Shown in pieces: positions 1 to 9,606 of a DNA stretch of 64,000 nucleotides (the first letter of the stretch is position 1; every line of letters begins with the position of its first letter). Origin of the DNA: JADJXV01 sp046328995 (GTDB lineage Bacteria; Bacteroidota; Ignavibacteria; Kapaibacteriales; UBA961); contig JAXLVN010000004.1 of NCBI GenBank assembly GCA_046328995.1, forward strand, positions 124,001-188,000, written 5' to 3'. The notes under the pieces are model-generated. The model was not told the origin of the DNA and searched no databases. It saw only the letters and a list, made by a program, of their open reading frames with translations. The position numbers and the translations under genes are program-made.

Positions 1-903
1 TTCTTTACGGGTTTTGTTCACCACTTCTTCGATACGTGCCGGGTGAATTCTACCGTCACCCATCAGGCGTTCGAGAGCGACACGTGCCACTTCGCGGCGG
101 AATGGGTCGAAGCCCGAGATGACAACCGCTTCCGGCGTATCGTCGATAATAAGATCGATACCGGTGGCAGACTCAAAGGCGCGGATATTCCTGCCTTCGC
201 GACCGATAATGCGGCCTTTCATTTCTTCGCTTGCGATATTGAGCACCGAGACGGTTGTCTCGACCGAGTGGTCGGAGGCGGTGCGTTGAATTGCTTGGAT
301 TACAAGACGTTGCGCTTCTTTGTTCGCGGTAATCTTCGCCTCGTCGCGCACGTCTTTGATGAGCTGTGCGGCTTCGGTTTTGGCGTCGTTGATCATGTTT
401 TCCATGAGGAACTTCTTCGCATCATCGCGCGACATACCGGTGATGCGCTCCAGGCGAGCGGTCTGCTCATTGGCGAGCTGCTCGGCCTCTTTCATTTTTT
501 CGCGAACCGCGGCTTCGCCTGCTGCGAGCTGCTCTTGTTTCTTTTGGATTTCTTTTTCGGTGAGCTGCACTTGTTTTTCCTTGCGGGAGATGAGCTCGAG
601 CTTGTTTTCAACGCCTTCTTCGCGTGATTTGAGCTGCTTTTCCTGTGCTTGCATTTTATTGCGTTTGGCGTTCGCATCGGCTTCGAATTCCTGCTTGCGT
701 TTATGCCATTCTTCTTTGGCTTCGAGCAGCTTTTCCTTTTTAATTGCCTTCGCTTCTTTGTCGGCTTCATCCAAGATGGCTTTCTTGCGCTGTTCGGCGT
801 CTGCTATCTTTGCGGCGGCGGCTTTATTGCCGGCAAAATAGGAGAGACCGAAGCCAACGATCAGGCCGACAATACTCAGGATGATAATTGTTATTTCATT
901 CAT
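1..903 (-). CDS. rny: Ribonuclease Y, N-terminal part (runs off window start)
   Basis: Membrane-anchored endoribonuclease that initiates mRNA decay. The gene reads leftward and is cut by the window edge, leaving about 300 residues. The start at 903 gives a short hydrophobic anchor (residues 3-25, rich in I, V, L and G), then a long charged coiled coil rich in K, E, A and Q (about 30-200), then a KH RNA-binding domain with the signature GRIIGREGRNIRAFE. The HD nuclease domain expected next lies outside the window. The anchor, coiled coil and KH order is diagnostic of RNase Y. Upstream lie the probable 6S RNA and zapA, an order I associate with Bacteroidota. Long open frames on the opposite strand are compositional shadows of the coiled coil. 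Confidence 0.95.
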   Translation of the reverse strand, partial: MNEITIIILSIVGLIVGFGLSYFAGNKAAAAKIADAEQRKKAILDEADKEAKAIKKEKLLEAKEEWHKRKQEFEADANAKRNKMQAQEKQLKSREEGVENKLELISRKEKQVQLTEKEIQKKQEQLAAGEAAVREKMKEAEQLANEQTARLERITGMSRDDAKKFLMENMINDAKTEAAQLIKDVRDEAKITANKEAQRLVIQAIQRTASDHSVETTVSVLNIASEEMKGRIIGREGRNIRAFESATGIDLIIDDTPEAVVISGFDPFRREVARVALERLMGDGRIHPARIEEVVNKTRKE

Positions 904-957
904 AATAAAGCTAGTTACCTTTCTGTATGAGTTGAGATTGAGGTTGTACTATTGGAA

Positions 958-1150
958 AATAAAAAAAGCCGCACCACCCTTTCGATGTCAGAAAGATGCA
1001 GTAAAAGAACTCTGCTTCACACACGGTGGGTGGCTCCCGCATATATTTTACGTCCACTGAATCCCGCTAGTGAACTTCTCAGAAGCTCGGGGATTGCTGC
1101 CTTGCGGCAGATGAGGCCTGTAATTTATAGTCGGAGAATGCCTCCCTATG
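958..1150 (-). ncRNA. ssrS: Probable 6S RNA between zapA and rny
   Basis: A roughly 190-nt stretch without a credible ORF between zapA and rny, both on minus. Read on the minus strand it begins near GGGAGGCATTCTCC, contains a long hairpin closed by AATCCC/GGGATT with an inner CTTCTGAGAAG, and has GCGGGAGCCACCC that can pair with GGGTGGT near the 3' end, followed by GCGGC and a T7 tract at 958-964 that resembles a terminator. Position next to zapA, length and a long stem-rich fold match 6S RNA, the sigma-70 holoenzyme-binding regulator. I recognise it by context and shape, not by an alignment. Confidence 0.6.
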
Positions 1151-1282
1151 AAATTAAATATCAGTTCTTTTATAAGCGTGCGACAACGAAACGATGATGC
1201 GGCCAAGCATCGAGAAATAAAACTACATTGTTTAAAGTTATTGTATATACTAGCGATACGGATACGATTACATCACAGGGCA

Positions 1283-1570
1283 TTACTTGTCTTTCTTCCA
1301 GCATTGCTCGAGAAAGCGTGTCATTTTACCAAGCTCGGATGTGATGTACTCACTGTCGGAATTGGCCTGACGGGTAATATCATACTTCAGTTCGGCGAGA
1401 TTCAGCGCGGCAACCACAGCTAGTGTGGAGGTGGATTGATCTTGTAATTTACCTTGAAGCTGTTGGAATTGAGAATCGACCTCCGCGGCGCACTCCTTAA
1501 TCTTTTGCTCGTCCTCGCCCCGTAACGTGTATTCTTTGGCTCCGATTTTAACGCGTATGCTTTGTATCAT
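1283..1570 (-). CDS. zapA: Cell division protein ZapA
   Basis: 95-residue ZapA-family protein, which binds FtsZ and cross-links protofilaments at the Z ring. The N-terminal half (MIQSIRVKIGAKEYTLRG, then an EDEQKIKECA-type helix) is the typical beta-strand/helix globular head. The C-terminal half (residues 40-95) is a long helix for tetramerisation, ending in a lysine-rich tail. Length fits the family. It sits upstream of the 6S RNA and rny in the same direction and may be co-transcribed with them. The start at 1570 is the only sensible one. No clear -7 box was seen upstream. Confidence 0.88.
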   Translation of the reverse strand: MIQSIRVKIGAKEYTLRGEDEQKIKECAAEVDSQFQQLQGKLQDQSTSTLAVVAALNLAELKYDITRQANSDSEYITSELGKMTRFLEQCWKKDK

Positions 1571-2030
1571 TCAAAATATCAATTTTGTTGTCAATGTTAG
1601 ATGTCGCACTATAAAATTACGGTAAAACTACAATCGTTCCAACTAATTTTTCTTTTTTGATGAATTTTTTATCAGATTTTTAAAATAAGCATGAAAATTG
1701 ATATGTAAATTACTCTGCAGCATGCGGCTGTGGGCGTCGATTGTCCATTGGTATGGCTCATTGGTCACTTGGTGAAGCATCGGTTGTGAGGTTCGGCAGA
1801 AAGAGTGTCGGTGATTGCGGGATGACATCTACGGTTGTCAAACGGCAGTAAGTCTATGATATTCTTTGGGGCAATTTAGAACTGAAGACGAATAGATGCA
1901 GAAAATTCAGTTTTTAGCCGTATTTTTGTCGGAAATCTTGCGTTCTCAGAGCGTTGCTTCGCTTCGAGCTCTGCAGATTTATCCATTCCATTTGAAATAA
2001 AGGTTGTTCCATTACTATGAAAGATTCACC
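1571..2030. other. Intergenic region between zapA and the SBBP protein
   Basis: About 460 bases between divergently read genes. A 61-codon minus-strand frame (1643-1828) has no family resemblance and I do not call it. The only element I can support is a TATTTTTG box at 1921-1928, described separately. Confidence 0.5.
1921..1928 (+). promoter_or_regulatory. Candidate -7 box for the SBBP/T9SS gene
   Basis: TATTTTTG matches the Bacteroidota primary-sigma -7 consensus TAnnTTTG, 102 nt before the chosen start at 2031. No good -33 TTTG is visible at the right distance. Confidence 0.4.
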
Positions 2031-5000
2031 ATGAATATTCATGTATCATTTCTCAATAAGCCGCTCTCATGGCTTACTAATCTATTGGTGGTGCTCTGTG
2101 TACTGCCTGCAATGACGTTGGTCACAGTTGCTCAGGAGCCGACATGGCAATGGGCAAAAAACGGTGGTGGTACGGGGTCGGATGCCGGTACTGCTATCAC
2201 GACCGATGCGTCGAATAATATCTATACCTGCGGTCGATTCTCGGGGTATGCACTCTTTGGTTCGACACCTCTGACGAGTGCCGGGCAGTCCGATGTGGTC
2301 GTCGCGCGCTTTAATGCAAGCGGCGCATGCTTGTGGGCTGTAAAAGGCGGCGGCACGGGTAATGACGAACCCAATGCCATTACAACCGACGACAGCGGTA
2401 ATGTGTATGTGACGGGATTTTTTACCGGTACGGCTACTTTTGGCGCGGCGACTCTTGTCAGCACCGGCGGCAAAGATGTGTTTGTCGTCAAATACAATGC
2501 TGCCGGTGTCGTGCAATGGGCACGTCGCGGCGGCTCGGTCGGTAATGAAGCAGGCAATAGTATTGCCGTCGATGCCAATCGAAATATCTATATTACAGGG
2601 GTTTACTCTGATTCGACAAAATTCGGCAATCTCGCCAAGCTCACTCCTGTGGGGCAGTCTGATATCTTTTTGGTGCAGTATAATGCGACCGGTACCGAAC
2701 AGTGGTCGAAAACCATTGGCGGTACGGACTCGGATGTGGGGAGTGATATTGCGGCTGATGCAGCAGGTGTTTATCTGTCAGGAAATTACAATGGTGTGAT
2801 AATTATTGGTACCGATACGCTTACCTCGCGGGGCAATACCGATGCATTCGTTGCAAAGTTTACTACCGGTGGCGCTGCACAATGGGCACGCTCGGGTGGC
2901 GGTATCGGAATTGACGCGGCTGTCGCCCTCGCACTCGATGCCTCGGGTAATGTAATCGTTACCGGAACGATGGAAGAAAAAGCATATTTCGGTACCGATA
3001 GTGCGACCTCAGCCGGTAATTCTGATGTTTTTTTGGTTAAGTATTCCACCGGTGGCGCATTCCAATGGCTCAAGCGCGGCGGCGGGGCAGATGCTGATTA
3101 TGCGCAGGACCTTGCCGTGGATATCAATGGTAATAGCTTTATTACCGGATTCTTTGGCGGCGCCACGACCTTTGGCTCACGGAGCGTGACGTCAGCCGGA
3201 CAATTTGATGTGTTCGTCGTAAAATACTCCTCAAGCGGCGCAATGACCTGGCTGCAGCGCGGCGGCGGCAGCGACTTTGACTTTCCGTATGGTGTCGCAG
3301 CCGATAAACTTGGCAACACCTTTGTCATCGGTGATTATTTCTATCAGACCACATTTTGGAATACTACTCTCAATGGTCTCGGTAATTACGACTTCTTCCT
3401 CGCCCGCCTTCCGGATATCTCGGCAAATGATGCCGGTATTACCGCAATTAACTTCCCGACGGCTCCCTTCCCGCAAGGCGCTGCTGCGGTGACGGTGACA
3501 CTCAAAAATTTCGGAACCAATCAAATCGACAGTGTGAGAATTAACTGGACATTCAATGGCGCTCCTCAGGCTGCTGTGGTCTATCGCACAGCACTTGGTG
3601 TAGGACAGACGGCGACGGTCGCTCTCGGCAGCCCGAATTTCCCGGCCAAAACATTCTCCGAAATCGTCGCAACAACGACTCTTCCCAATAATACCGTCGA
3701 TGTCAATGAAGCAAATGATGGTCGTATCGGCCTTGCAGGACCAGGACTTGCGCGCGGAGTCTATACACTCGGCGGCGCAGTCGCCGACTTCCCGGCATTT
3801 ACTCAGGCAGCGCAATATCTCAATGCATGCGGCGTGCTCGACTCGGTGATCATTGATGTACGCCCTGGCTATTATCAGGAGCAGGTCCGATTAACCCAAA
3901 TTCCGGGTGCTGCGGCACTGAAGAAAGTGATTTTCCGGCAAGAACCCAAGACAGCATCCAAGCCTATCGTGAGCTTCGGAGCAATTTATCCGAATAATAA
4001 TGCCGTGCTTCTCCTGGATGGCACGGACTGGATTGTGTTTAAAAATATCAACTTTATCTCGACCGGTACCCAATATGCGCAGGTCGTGTCGCTCAAGAAC
4101 GGTACCACGAATGTCTGGCTCGACAGTAATGTCATCGAGACAGCACAGGGAGCATTGAATGACGGCGGTCTCATCTCCGATAACCTCAATCTGGCGACGA
4201 ATTTATCAATTACGAACAATATCTTTACGAACGGTGTCTTTGGTGCGTCGCTCGAATATCTTCCCGGTGCACCGATGAACGGTGTGACGGTCTCCGGTAA
4301 TACCTTTACGAATTACCTCAGTGTCGGTGCCTATATACAAGGCGCAGATGCAGCACTTATCTCCCGCAATTCATTCTCGACGACCTCGACGCTCGCTACG
4401 GCCCTTCAGGTGTCAAGCAGTACCAATAATACACAGGTCGTCGGTAATAGCATCACCAATACTCCATCAGGTATTGGTATCAGTATCTTTGGCGCATCGG
4501 CTTCCTCGCCCGCACTTGCCATGCTGGTAGCAAATAATATGGTGGGCATCGGCAATAATGGCTCAAGCTCCACCGGTATTGAGATTATGTCCTCAAGCTT
4601 TGCCAATGTCTATCATAATACCGTTAATATTGGTTCGACGGCAACGGACGCCGACCATGCAGGACTCATGGTCAACAGCGGCGGAAATATTCATATTAAA
4701 AATAATATCTTCTATAACTCCGGTGGCGGATATGCCATGTCGGTCATGTTTGCCGCACCCGACCTTGCTATCGCTTCGAGTGATAATAATGTACTCTACT
4801 CCAATGGTGCCTATCTCGGTGCTTGGGATAATGGCTCGGCCCTGATAAAATTGCCTACGCTCAAAGCATGGCGCGACTCCACAGCACTCGATGCAAATTC
4901 AATCTCTAAAGTATTGACGTTCCAAAATGACCTGCTCCACCTTGTGAATGTGGACTCAACACTCTTCGGTACAACGAGTCTGCTCTCGATTGTCAAAACA

Positions 5001-6710
5001 GATTTTGACCGCCAGCCGCGCCGCACGCCGTATATGGGTGCCGATGAAATTATACCGGTGATTACGATTACCAATCAAACAGGACAGCAGTTCGTATGTA
5101 TGGGTAATACTGTTGTTTTCTCCGTCGATGCGACGATTTCCAATAACGGACGCTTCCGCTATCAATGGCAGCGCAATGGAGTCAATATTCCGGATTCTAC
5201 CCGGAGAACACTGACGGTATATAATAGTAATTTCGACTCGGAAGGATTCTACCGCTGTGTATTAATCGGTAATTCCGGCGCTGATACGGTGATTACTCAA
5301 ATGATGCAGCTTGCCATTGCTCCGACGACGAAGGTATTTATTCAACCCAAAACAGTCTATTTACTCCCCGGCAGCAATGCTACATTTGAAGTCGGTGCCG
5401 AAGCTGCTCCGATTCTCCCCGACAACCGCATATATTACTCATGGTATCGCGGTACGACCAAGCTTGTCAATACTACCCGCTTTGCCGGCACGGATACTCC
5501 TATTCTCCAGATTTTTAATGTACAGCCCGCCGATACCGGACGCAACTATTATGCAATCGTCGAAGGCACATGCGGACGCGATACGTCTCAGATGTTCGCC
5601 GTGCTCCTTCCCGGCGCGACCTTTACCAAGCAGCCCAAAGATACCGCTGCCTGCAATGGTGGCAGTGTAATACTCTCGGCATCATTGCAAACGGAAATTC
5701 CCAATGCCTTGCTCCGCTATCAGTGGATGCGCGGTAATCGCTTCGTCGTCGATACCGGTAATTTCAGGGGATCGACGACTCCTACACTTACGATTACCAA
5801 TGTCACTCCTGCCGATACCGGCTCGGACTATATCTTGATCGTGACAGTCGTGGCAAATAATTCAACACTCGTCACGAATTACGCATCCGTTCGCCTCAAT
5901 AAAGAAACCGTCATTACCGACGCTCCACGCAATCAGGCATCCTGCGAAGGTAAGCCCGTCACGCTCAGCGCCACGGCCGACGGCAGCGGACTCAGCTATC
6001 AATGGCAGCGCAATGATGTCAATATTCCGGGCGCAACCTCAGCAAGCTATACAATCCCGAAATTAGACTCCATGACTATCGGCGCATATCGTATCGTCGT
6101 CACCGGCTTGTGCGGTACACAGACCTCGGGTGCAGCGACAGTTTCCAAACGCGATAAGCCCGGCATTCTCCTGCAGCCGCTCAAACGCGTTCGCTTGTTC
6201 GTCGGGAAGCTGCTGACCATCGCTATGGAACCTTCCGGTGCGCTCCCACTTCGCTATAAATGGTACAAAAACGGCGTCGAAATTCCATCCTCAGGTGAGA
6301 AAATCTTCTACAAGAATGATGTCGCTCTTGCCGATACCGGCGTCTATTACTGCGTTATCAGTAATGATTGCGACTCGATCCGCACCGACAATGTCGAAGT
6401 CTATTTCGACCCGACAGCAGTACATGAAGTCGCTGAAGTACAAGGATTTATGCTCGAAAGTCCACAGCCGAATCCGGTTGAAAATTCTGCCGTTATCCGC
6501 TTTGTGGTGCCAACGGAATCTGAGGTAAGAATTTCTCTTCGCAACGCACTCGGTCAGGAAGTAATGACCATCGCCAATGCGCGCTATACTGCCGGTGAAT
6601 ACTCGGTCGAACTCAATCCTGCAAGCACTCAACTGCCGGCAGGTGTGTATTTCACCGAACTCAAAAGCGGTAATGCGAGAATCGTTCGGTCAACGGTGAT
6701 TATTCGCTAA
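2031..6710 (+). CDS. Secreted SBBP-propeller / beta-helix / Ig-like protein with T9SS sorting domain
   Basis: 1559 residues from the ATG at 2031; an upstream in-frame ATG at 2004 would add nine residues before the signal peptide and looks less likely. Order: signal peptide ending near LVTVAQ (about 1-35); seven or eight SBBP-type repeats of about 52 residues with W-A-x-x-G-G-G, D-x-x-G-N and F-x-V-K-Y motifs (about 40-460); a CARDB-like Ig domain (about 465-570); a right-handed parallel beta-helix region with N-rich turns (about 590-980); four Ig-like domains with WQRNGVNIPD and DTGxYYC type motifs (about 1010-1460); and a T9SS type A sorting domain (about 1475-1559) with PNPVENSA, LPAGVYF and a VIIR end. 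Exported and probably displayed on the cell surface; adhesion is inferred from architecture. A clear terminator follows. Confidence 0.9.
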   Translation: MNIHVSFLNKPLSWLTNLLVVLCVLPAMTLVTVAQEPTWQWAKNGGGTGSDAGTAITTDASNNIYTCGRFSGYALFGSTPLTSAGQSDVVVARFNASGACLWAVKGGGTGNDEPNAITTDDSGNVYVTGFFTGTATFGAATLVSTGGKDVFVVKYNAAGVVQWARRGGSVGNEAGNSIAVDANRNIYITGVYSDSTKFGNLAKLTPVGQSDIFLVQYNATGTEQWSKTIGGTDSDVGSDIAADAAGVYLSGNYNGVIIIGTDTLTSRGNTDAFVAKFTTGGAAQWARSGGGIGIDAAVALALDASGNVIVTGTMEEKAYFGTDSATSAGNSDVFLVKYSTGGAFQWLKRGGGADADYAQDLAVDINGNSFITGFFGGATTFGSRSVTSAGQFDVFVVKYSSSGAMTWLQRGGGSDFDFPYGVAADKLGNTFVIGDYFYQTTFWNTTLNGLGNYDFFLARLPDISANDAGITAINFPTAPFPQGAAAVTVTLKNFGTNQIDSVRINWTFNGAPQAAVVYRTALGVGQTATVALGSPNFPAKTFSEIVATTTLPNNTVDVNEANDGRIGLAGPGLARGVYTLGGAVADFPAFTQAAQYLNACGVLDSVIIDVRPGYYQEQVRLTQIPGAAALKKVIFRQEPKTASKPIVSFGAIYPNNNAVLLLDGTDWIVFKNINFISTGTQYAQVVSLKNGTTNVWLDSNVIETAQGALNDGGLISDNLNLATNLSITNNIFTNGVFGASLEYLPGAPMNGVTVSGNTFTNYLSVGAYIQGADAALISRNSFSTTSTLATALQVSSSTNNTQVVGNSITNTPSGIGISIFGASASSPALAMLVANNMVGIGNNGSSSTGIEIMSSSFANVYHNTVNIGSTATDADHAGLMVNSGGNIHIKNNIFYNSGGGYAMSVMFAAPDLAIASSDNNVLYSNGAYLGAWDNGSALIKLPTLKAWRDSTALDANSISKVLTFQNDLLHLVNVDSTLFGTTSLLSIVKTDFDRQPRRTPYMGADEIIPVITITNQTGQQFVCMGNTVVFSVDATISNNGRFRYQWQRNGVNIPDSTRRTLTVYNSNFDSEGFYRCVLIGNSGADTVITQMMQLAIAPTTKVFIQPKTVYLLPGSNATFEVGAEAAPILPDNRIYYSWYRGTTKLVNTTRFAGTDTPILQIFNVQPADTGRNYYAIVEGTCGRDTSQMFAVLLPGATFTKQPKDTAACNGGSVILSASLQTEIPNALLRYQWMRGNRFVVDTGNFRGSTTPTLTITNVTPADTGSDYILIVTVVANNSTLVTNYASVRLNKETVITDAPRNQASCEGKPVTLSATADGSGLSYQWQRNDVNIPGATSASYTIPKLDSMTIGAYRIVVTGLCGTQTSGAATVSKRDKPGILLQPLKRVRLFVGKLLTIAMEPSGALPLRYKWYKNGVEIPSSGEKIFYKNDVALADTGVYYCVISNDCDSIRTDNVEVYFDPTAVHEVAEVQGFMLESPQPNPVENSAVIRFVVPTESEVRISLRNALGQEVMTIANARYTAGEYSVELNPASTQLPAGVYFTELKSGNARIVRSTVIIR

Positions 6711-6731
6711 GCCGGATAATTGCAGATACAT

Positions 6732-6770
6732 AAAAAGGCGAACCATGTGGATGGTTCGCCTTTTTTTATT
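6732..6770 (+). terminator. Rho-independent terminator after the SBBP/T9SS gene
   Basis: Perfect stem GGCGAACCAT/ATGGTTCGCC with loop GTGG, flanked by A5 and T7. It lies 22 nt after the stop codon at 6710. Confidence 0.9.
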
Positions 6771-6970
6771 GTTGGGGTTGAATGTATCGACAATGGAATT
6801 AGAAGACCAAATCACAATAATTGTCAGAGAAGCAATTATTCTTTAGTTATCTGAAAATTATCTTGCGTAATAGTTTGTGTTTCATTAAGTTGCGGATGAA
6901 TTCACGATACCTGCGCATTCTTACTACTTTCTATGCGTATTTTTACAACAAACGATAGTACATCTTCGCA

Positions 6971-7030
6971 CTCTGCTCTGCTCTGCTCTGCTCTGCTCTG
7001 CTCTGCTCTGCTCTGCTCTGCTCTGCTCTG
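6971..7030. repeat. Pentanucleotide microsatellite (CTCTG)12
   Basis: Twelve perfect, uninterrupted copies of CTCTG (60 bases). Five is not a multiple of three, so slippage would shift any frame read through it. Here it lies 204 bp upstream of the exported-protein gene at 7234, where copy number could also alter promoter spacing. Confidence 0.98.
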
Positions 7031-7233
7031 CCGTTTTGCGTTGCTGCGGTCGCTCGCCCCCCACCCTTCGGTTTGCTTTACCTGTTGAATTTTGACTACT
7101 TCACATCGTGCCATTTCTCTGGCATTATTCATTCTACGACGGTACTGCCGTGCTAACCATTGGGATGTTTTTCATTCCAGTATAAAAAACCAACAACCAC
7201 ATTTTTCTTAACTTCCTTAAATGGAGATTTTCT

Positions 7234-8277
7234 ATGTCTAACTCAATCTATAATAAATGGATTATAAAAGTAGTACTGATTATTTGCTGTATTACTTTAC
7301 AATCATTAACACTTAGTGCCCAAATAAGAACAAGAACCGTGAACGATTCTATAATCGCTCGAAATGCCCACACATGGTATGACGCGTCGAAATATCAGTT
7401 TGAAGTAGCATACCCTAAATTAAGTGTCATCCCTCCGCTTTCAACAGGTATGGATTTTGAAACATTGCTTTCCTATATCCTCGCAGATAGTTTAATGCGG
7501 AGCACTACTCGTGAATCACTAACCTCTCATGTCAAGTATTGGAAAAAACAGAAGGTAAAAAATGATACAATCATTGCCGCTATTAAATATTTGTATAAGC
7601 TCAAAGATTATGACCCTATTAGGTTTTATCAATATATGCATAGTTTAGATAGTCCACTTTACAGTATAAACTTACTAAAGCTTCACAGTTCTGTGGCAGA
7701 AGTACTATCTCGCATCGTCACAAATACTCCAAATGCATTTGCGATAAATCAGCTTTTTGAAGCAGATTATATTCTCAAAGTTCATGTTAATTTTATTGAC
7801 TCATTACCATGGATTAATCACCCCAATCAATATATATATCAGGTTAATGCTACAGTTCTTGATACCCTCAAAGGAAGAGTTTTTCAAAGTTGTGGTATAG
7901 AAAACCTATCTATCAAGAAATCTAATAAACAATTAGCACCCACCACAGCAAGCAATACTCTCTGCTTCACATATGTGACGGGACCGTATTCTAATGATGT
8001 TGACAACTATAAAGTTGATGAGTCTCTTCTGAATGGTGCAGGTAATTTATCTCTACAACCTTCTCAGGAAGTAATTGTAAGTTTATCACATGGTAATTAT
8101 CTTTGGGACTACGGCTATGATTATTTCGGTCTTTCCATAAGCCGTGTTACTCCTATTATTAACGGGCAAGTAAAGGATAATAATAATGAATGGAGTAATT
8201 CCTTACTCTTAAATTATGCTGATTGGAAAAGTGCCTTCCTCCAGAAGAAGAATATGCTCTTAACCGGAGGATATTGA
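7234..8277 (+). CDS. Exported protein of unknown function
   Basis: 347 residues, no family recognised. A signal peptide is clear: charged N-terminus (residues 1-11), hydrophobic core around 12-28, cleavage near LSAQ (about 31). The mature part is mixed alpha/beta with many aromatic residues and no recognised motif. The stop is separated by one base from the ATG of the following metzincin gene, so the two are almost surely co-transcribed. Both are noticeably more AT-rich than the neighbouring T9SS and ligA genes, which hints at a different origin. It could be a partner, inhibitor or substrate of the protease; that is inference from coupling only. An ATG 21-24 bases after TTAACTTCC was chosen as start because it precedes the signal peptide directly. 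Confidence 0.8.
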   Translation: MSNSIYNKWIIKVVLIICCITLQSLTLSAQIRTRTVNDSIIARNAHTWYDASKYQFEVAYPKLSVIPPLSTGMDFETLLSYILADSLMRSTTRESLTSHVKYWKKQKVKNDTIIAAIKYLYKLKDYDPIRFYQYMHSLDSPLYSINLLKLHSSVAEVLSRIVTNTPNAFAINQLFEADYILKVHVNFIDSLPWINHPNQYIYQVNATVLDTLKGRVFQSCGIENLSIKKSNKQLAPTTASNTLCFTYVTGPYSNDVDNYKVDESLLNGAGNLSLQPSQEVIVSLSHGNYLWDYGYDYFGLSISRVTPIINGQVKDNNNEWSNSLLLNYADWKSAFLQKKNMLLTGGY

Positions 8278-8278
8278 G

Positions 8279-9592
8279 ATGAAAAAAATACTAATATTTT
8301 TACTGGTAGTTTTAACCTCCGGCAGCTGCCTCCATTCTCAGCCATGTGCTTTACCTCCTGGTTGTGCTGACATAGAGTACCCTTATTTTTTTTGCGGAGA
8401 AAGTGGTACGAAAGGAGGCAAAACACAACGATGCTCAAAAAATCCATACAACGAAAAAGATGCTAATGGGCTACCGCTTATTCCTCTGAAATTAGATGGG
8501 TGTTTTGAAGAAAGATCAGAGACTTATAATTATATTGCTGATAAAACGGTTACAGTAAAAAAAATCGTAGTAACACATCATAATGTTCCAATAGATATCT
8601 ATGATAATCCAGACGATCCTGACGATCCGGATAACGGTCGGAATATCTATGGATATGATGATTTTGGTGACCCCATATTCTATCCTTATGATACTTCCGT
8701 AGAAGTTGAAGAAGATGTAGATATTCCCGGAAACGATGATTTTTACGATGCTAGTGATTTAATATTTGATTTTACCCATATACAAAGTGCTATTAATGCT
8801 GCAAAAAATGCCTGGACAAGTATCTGTTCTGGTTGTACTCTGAATAGTAGTCCACAGCCACAACATTGCTGCGTTCCAATTTTGTGGACAGCAAATCGAG
8901 AAGACTTTAGAAGTCGAGGATTCAATCCCTCTATAATTCCAGCATACAGTGATCATCCAATTGCAGTACAAGCAATATCGGCGTGCAGATATAACTGTAA
9001 TGATTTACGAATAGTTCTTAACCAAACTAATGATTTTACAGGTGCTACAGATAAATATCCAGCTGATTACACAAATCATTTCTTTTTTACGGATGCTGCA
9101 ACAAGTGATTGGTATTCTCTTAAAGCTGTATTAATGCACGAGATGGGGCATATTTTTGGATTCGGCGATGAGTATGATACAGGAATTGGTGCGGGATGTA
9201 AGCATAGTGGAAGCATTATGGATGGAGAAGATTTTGAAAATGCCGACCGAGGGCTATCAAACGATGATATCTGTATGTATAAAAAGTCCTATTGTCCTCC
9301 GCCTGTTTCTGCTGTCCAAGAAGAACCTGTATCCATCAATTCCACCTTCAATATCTTCCCAAATCCAACTACATCAAGTGTGACAATTGCACTGTCGCCT
9401 TCAGCGGCACAGTACGGCAAGCACTTACGTGTACTCGATATGGGGGGTAAGATTGTGTTGGAGCAGCAGTTCCAAGCTGGAAGCAGTGATTGCACTGTTA
9501 GCACAACAGGTTTTACTGCCGGAAGTTATTTGTTTATAATGACGTTTGACGGCATCAATGGTAGTTTTGCTCAAAAAGTAATTGTGCAATAA
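8279..9592 (+). CDS. Secreted metzincin-like metalloprotease with T9SS sorting domain
   Basis: 437 residues. Signal peptide of about 20 residues ending near LHSQ. The zinc-binding signature HEMGHIFGFGD (about residues 285-295) fits HExxHxxGxxD, where two His and the final Asp/His bind zinc and Glu is the base. A downstream SIMDG segment is a good candidate for the metzincin Met-turn. Many Cys residues are scattered through the mature part, suggesting disulfides, and an acidic D/P-rich stretch (about 105-150, NPDDPDDPDNG) may bind calcium. The C-terminal 80 residues are a T9SS type A sorting domain (FNIFPNPTTSSVTI ... AGSYLF ... KVIVQ). Exported through Sec then T9SS. Assignment to a specific MEROPS family is not possible by eye. 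Confidence 0.85.
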   Translation: MKKILIFLLVVLTSGSCLHSQPCALPPGCADIEYPYFFCGESGTKGGKTQRCSKNPYNEKDANGLPLIPLKLDGCFEERSETYNYIADKTVTVKKIVVTHHNVPIDIYDNPDDPDDPDNGRNIYGYDDFGDPIFYPYDTSVEVEEDVDIPGNDDFYDASDLIFDFTHIQSAINAAKNAWTSICSGCTLNSSPQPQHCCVPILWTANREDFRSRGFNPSIIPAYSDHPIAVQAISACRYNCNDLRIVLNQTNDFTGATDKYPADYTNHFFFTDAATSDWYSLKAVLMHEMGHIFGFGDEYDTGIGAGCKHSGSIMDGEDFENADRGLSNDDICMYKKSYCPPPVSAVQEEPVSINSTFNIFPNPTTSSVTIALSPSAAQYGKHLRVLDMGGKIVLEQQFQAGSSDCTVSTTGFTAGSYLFIMTFDGINGSFAQKVIVQ

Positions 9593-9606
9593 CCTCTTTA
9601 CAATAT

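Larger units (their letters stand above)
6711..7233. other. Intergenic region with microsatellite
   Basis: 523 bases holding the terminator (6732-6770), the CTCTG array (6971-7030) and a partial copy of the TGCGGTC/CGCCC/CACCC-type dispersed word (7031-7076). A 76-codon minus-strand frame (6902-7132) consists largely of the translated microsatellite and I do not call it a gene. Confidence 0.6.

Noticed and set aside
43..627. Long plus-strand open frame opposite rny (194 codons)
   Set aside because: It is the shadow of the Ala/Glu/Lys-rich coiled coil of RNase Y on minus, which matches a known family through its KH domain.
1643..1828. 61-codon minus-strand frame between zapA and the SBBP gene
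   Set aside because: No family resemblance and poor coding pattern; AT-rich intergenic sequence.
3231..3815. 194-codon minus-strand frame inside the large SBBP/T9SS gene
   Set aside because: Covers the propeller/CARDB part of a clear protein on plus; no family resemblance.
6902..7132. 76-codon minus-strand frame with (SRAEQ)n
   Set aside because: Its sequence is the translation of the (CTCTG)12 tract; no leader, no start context and no family.
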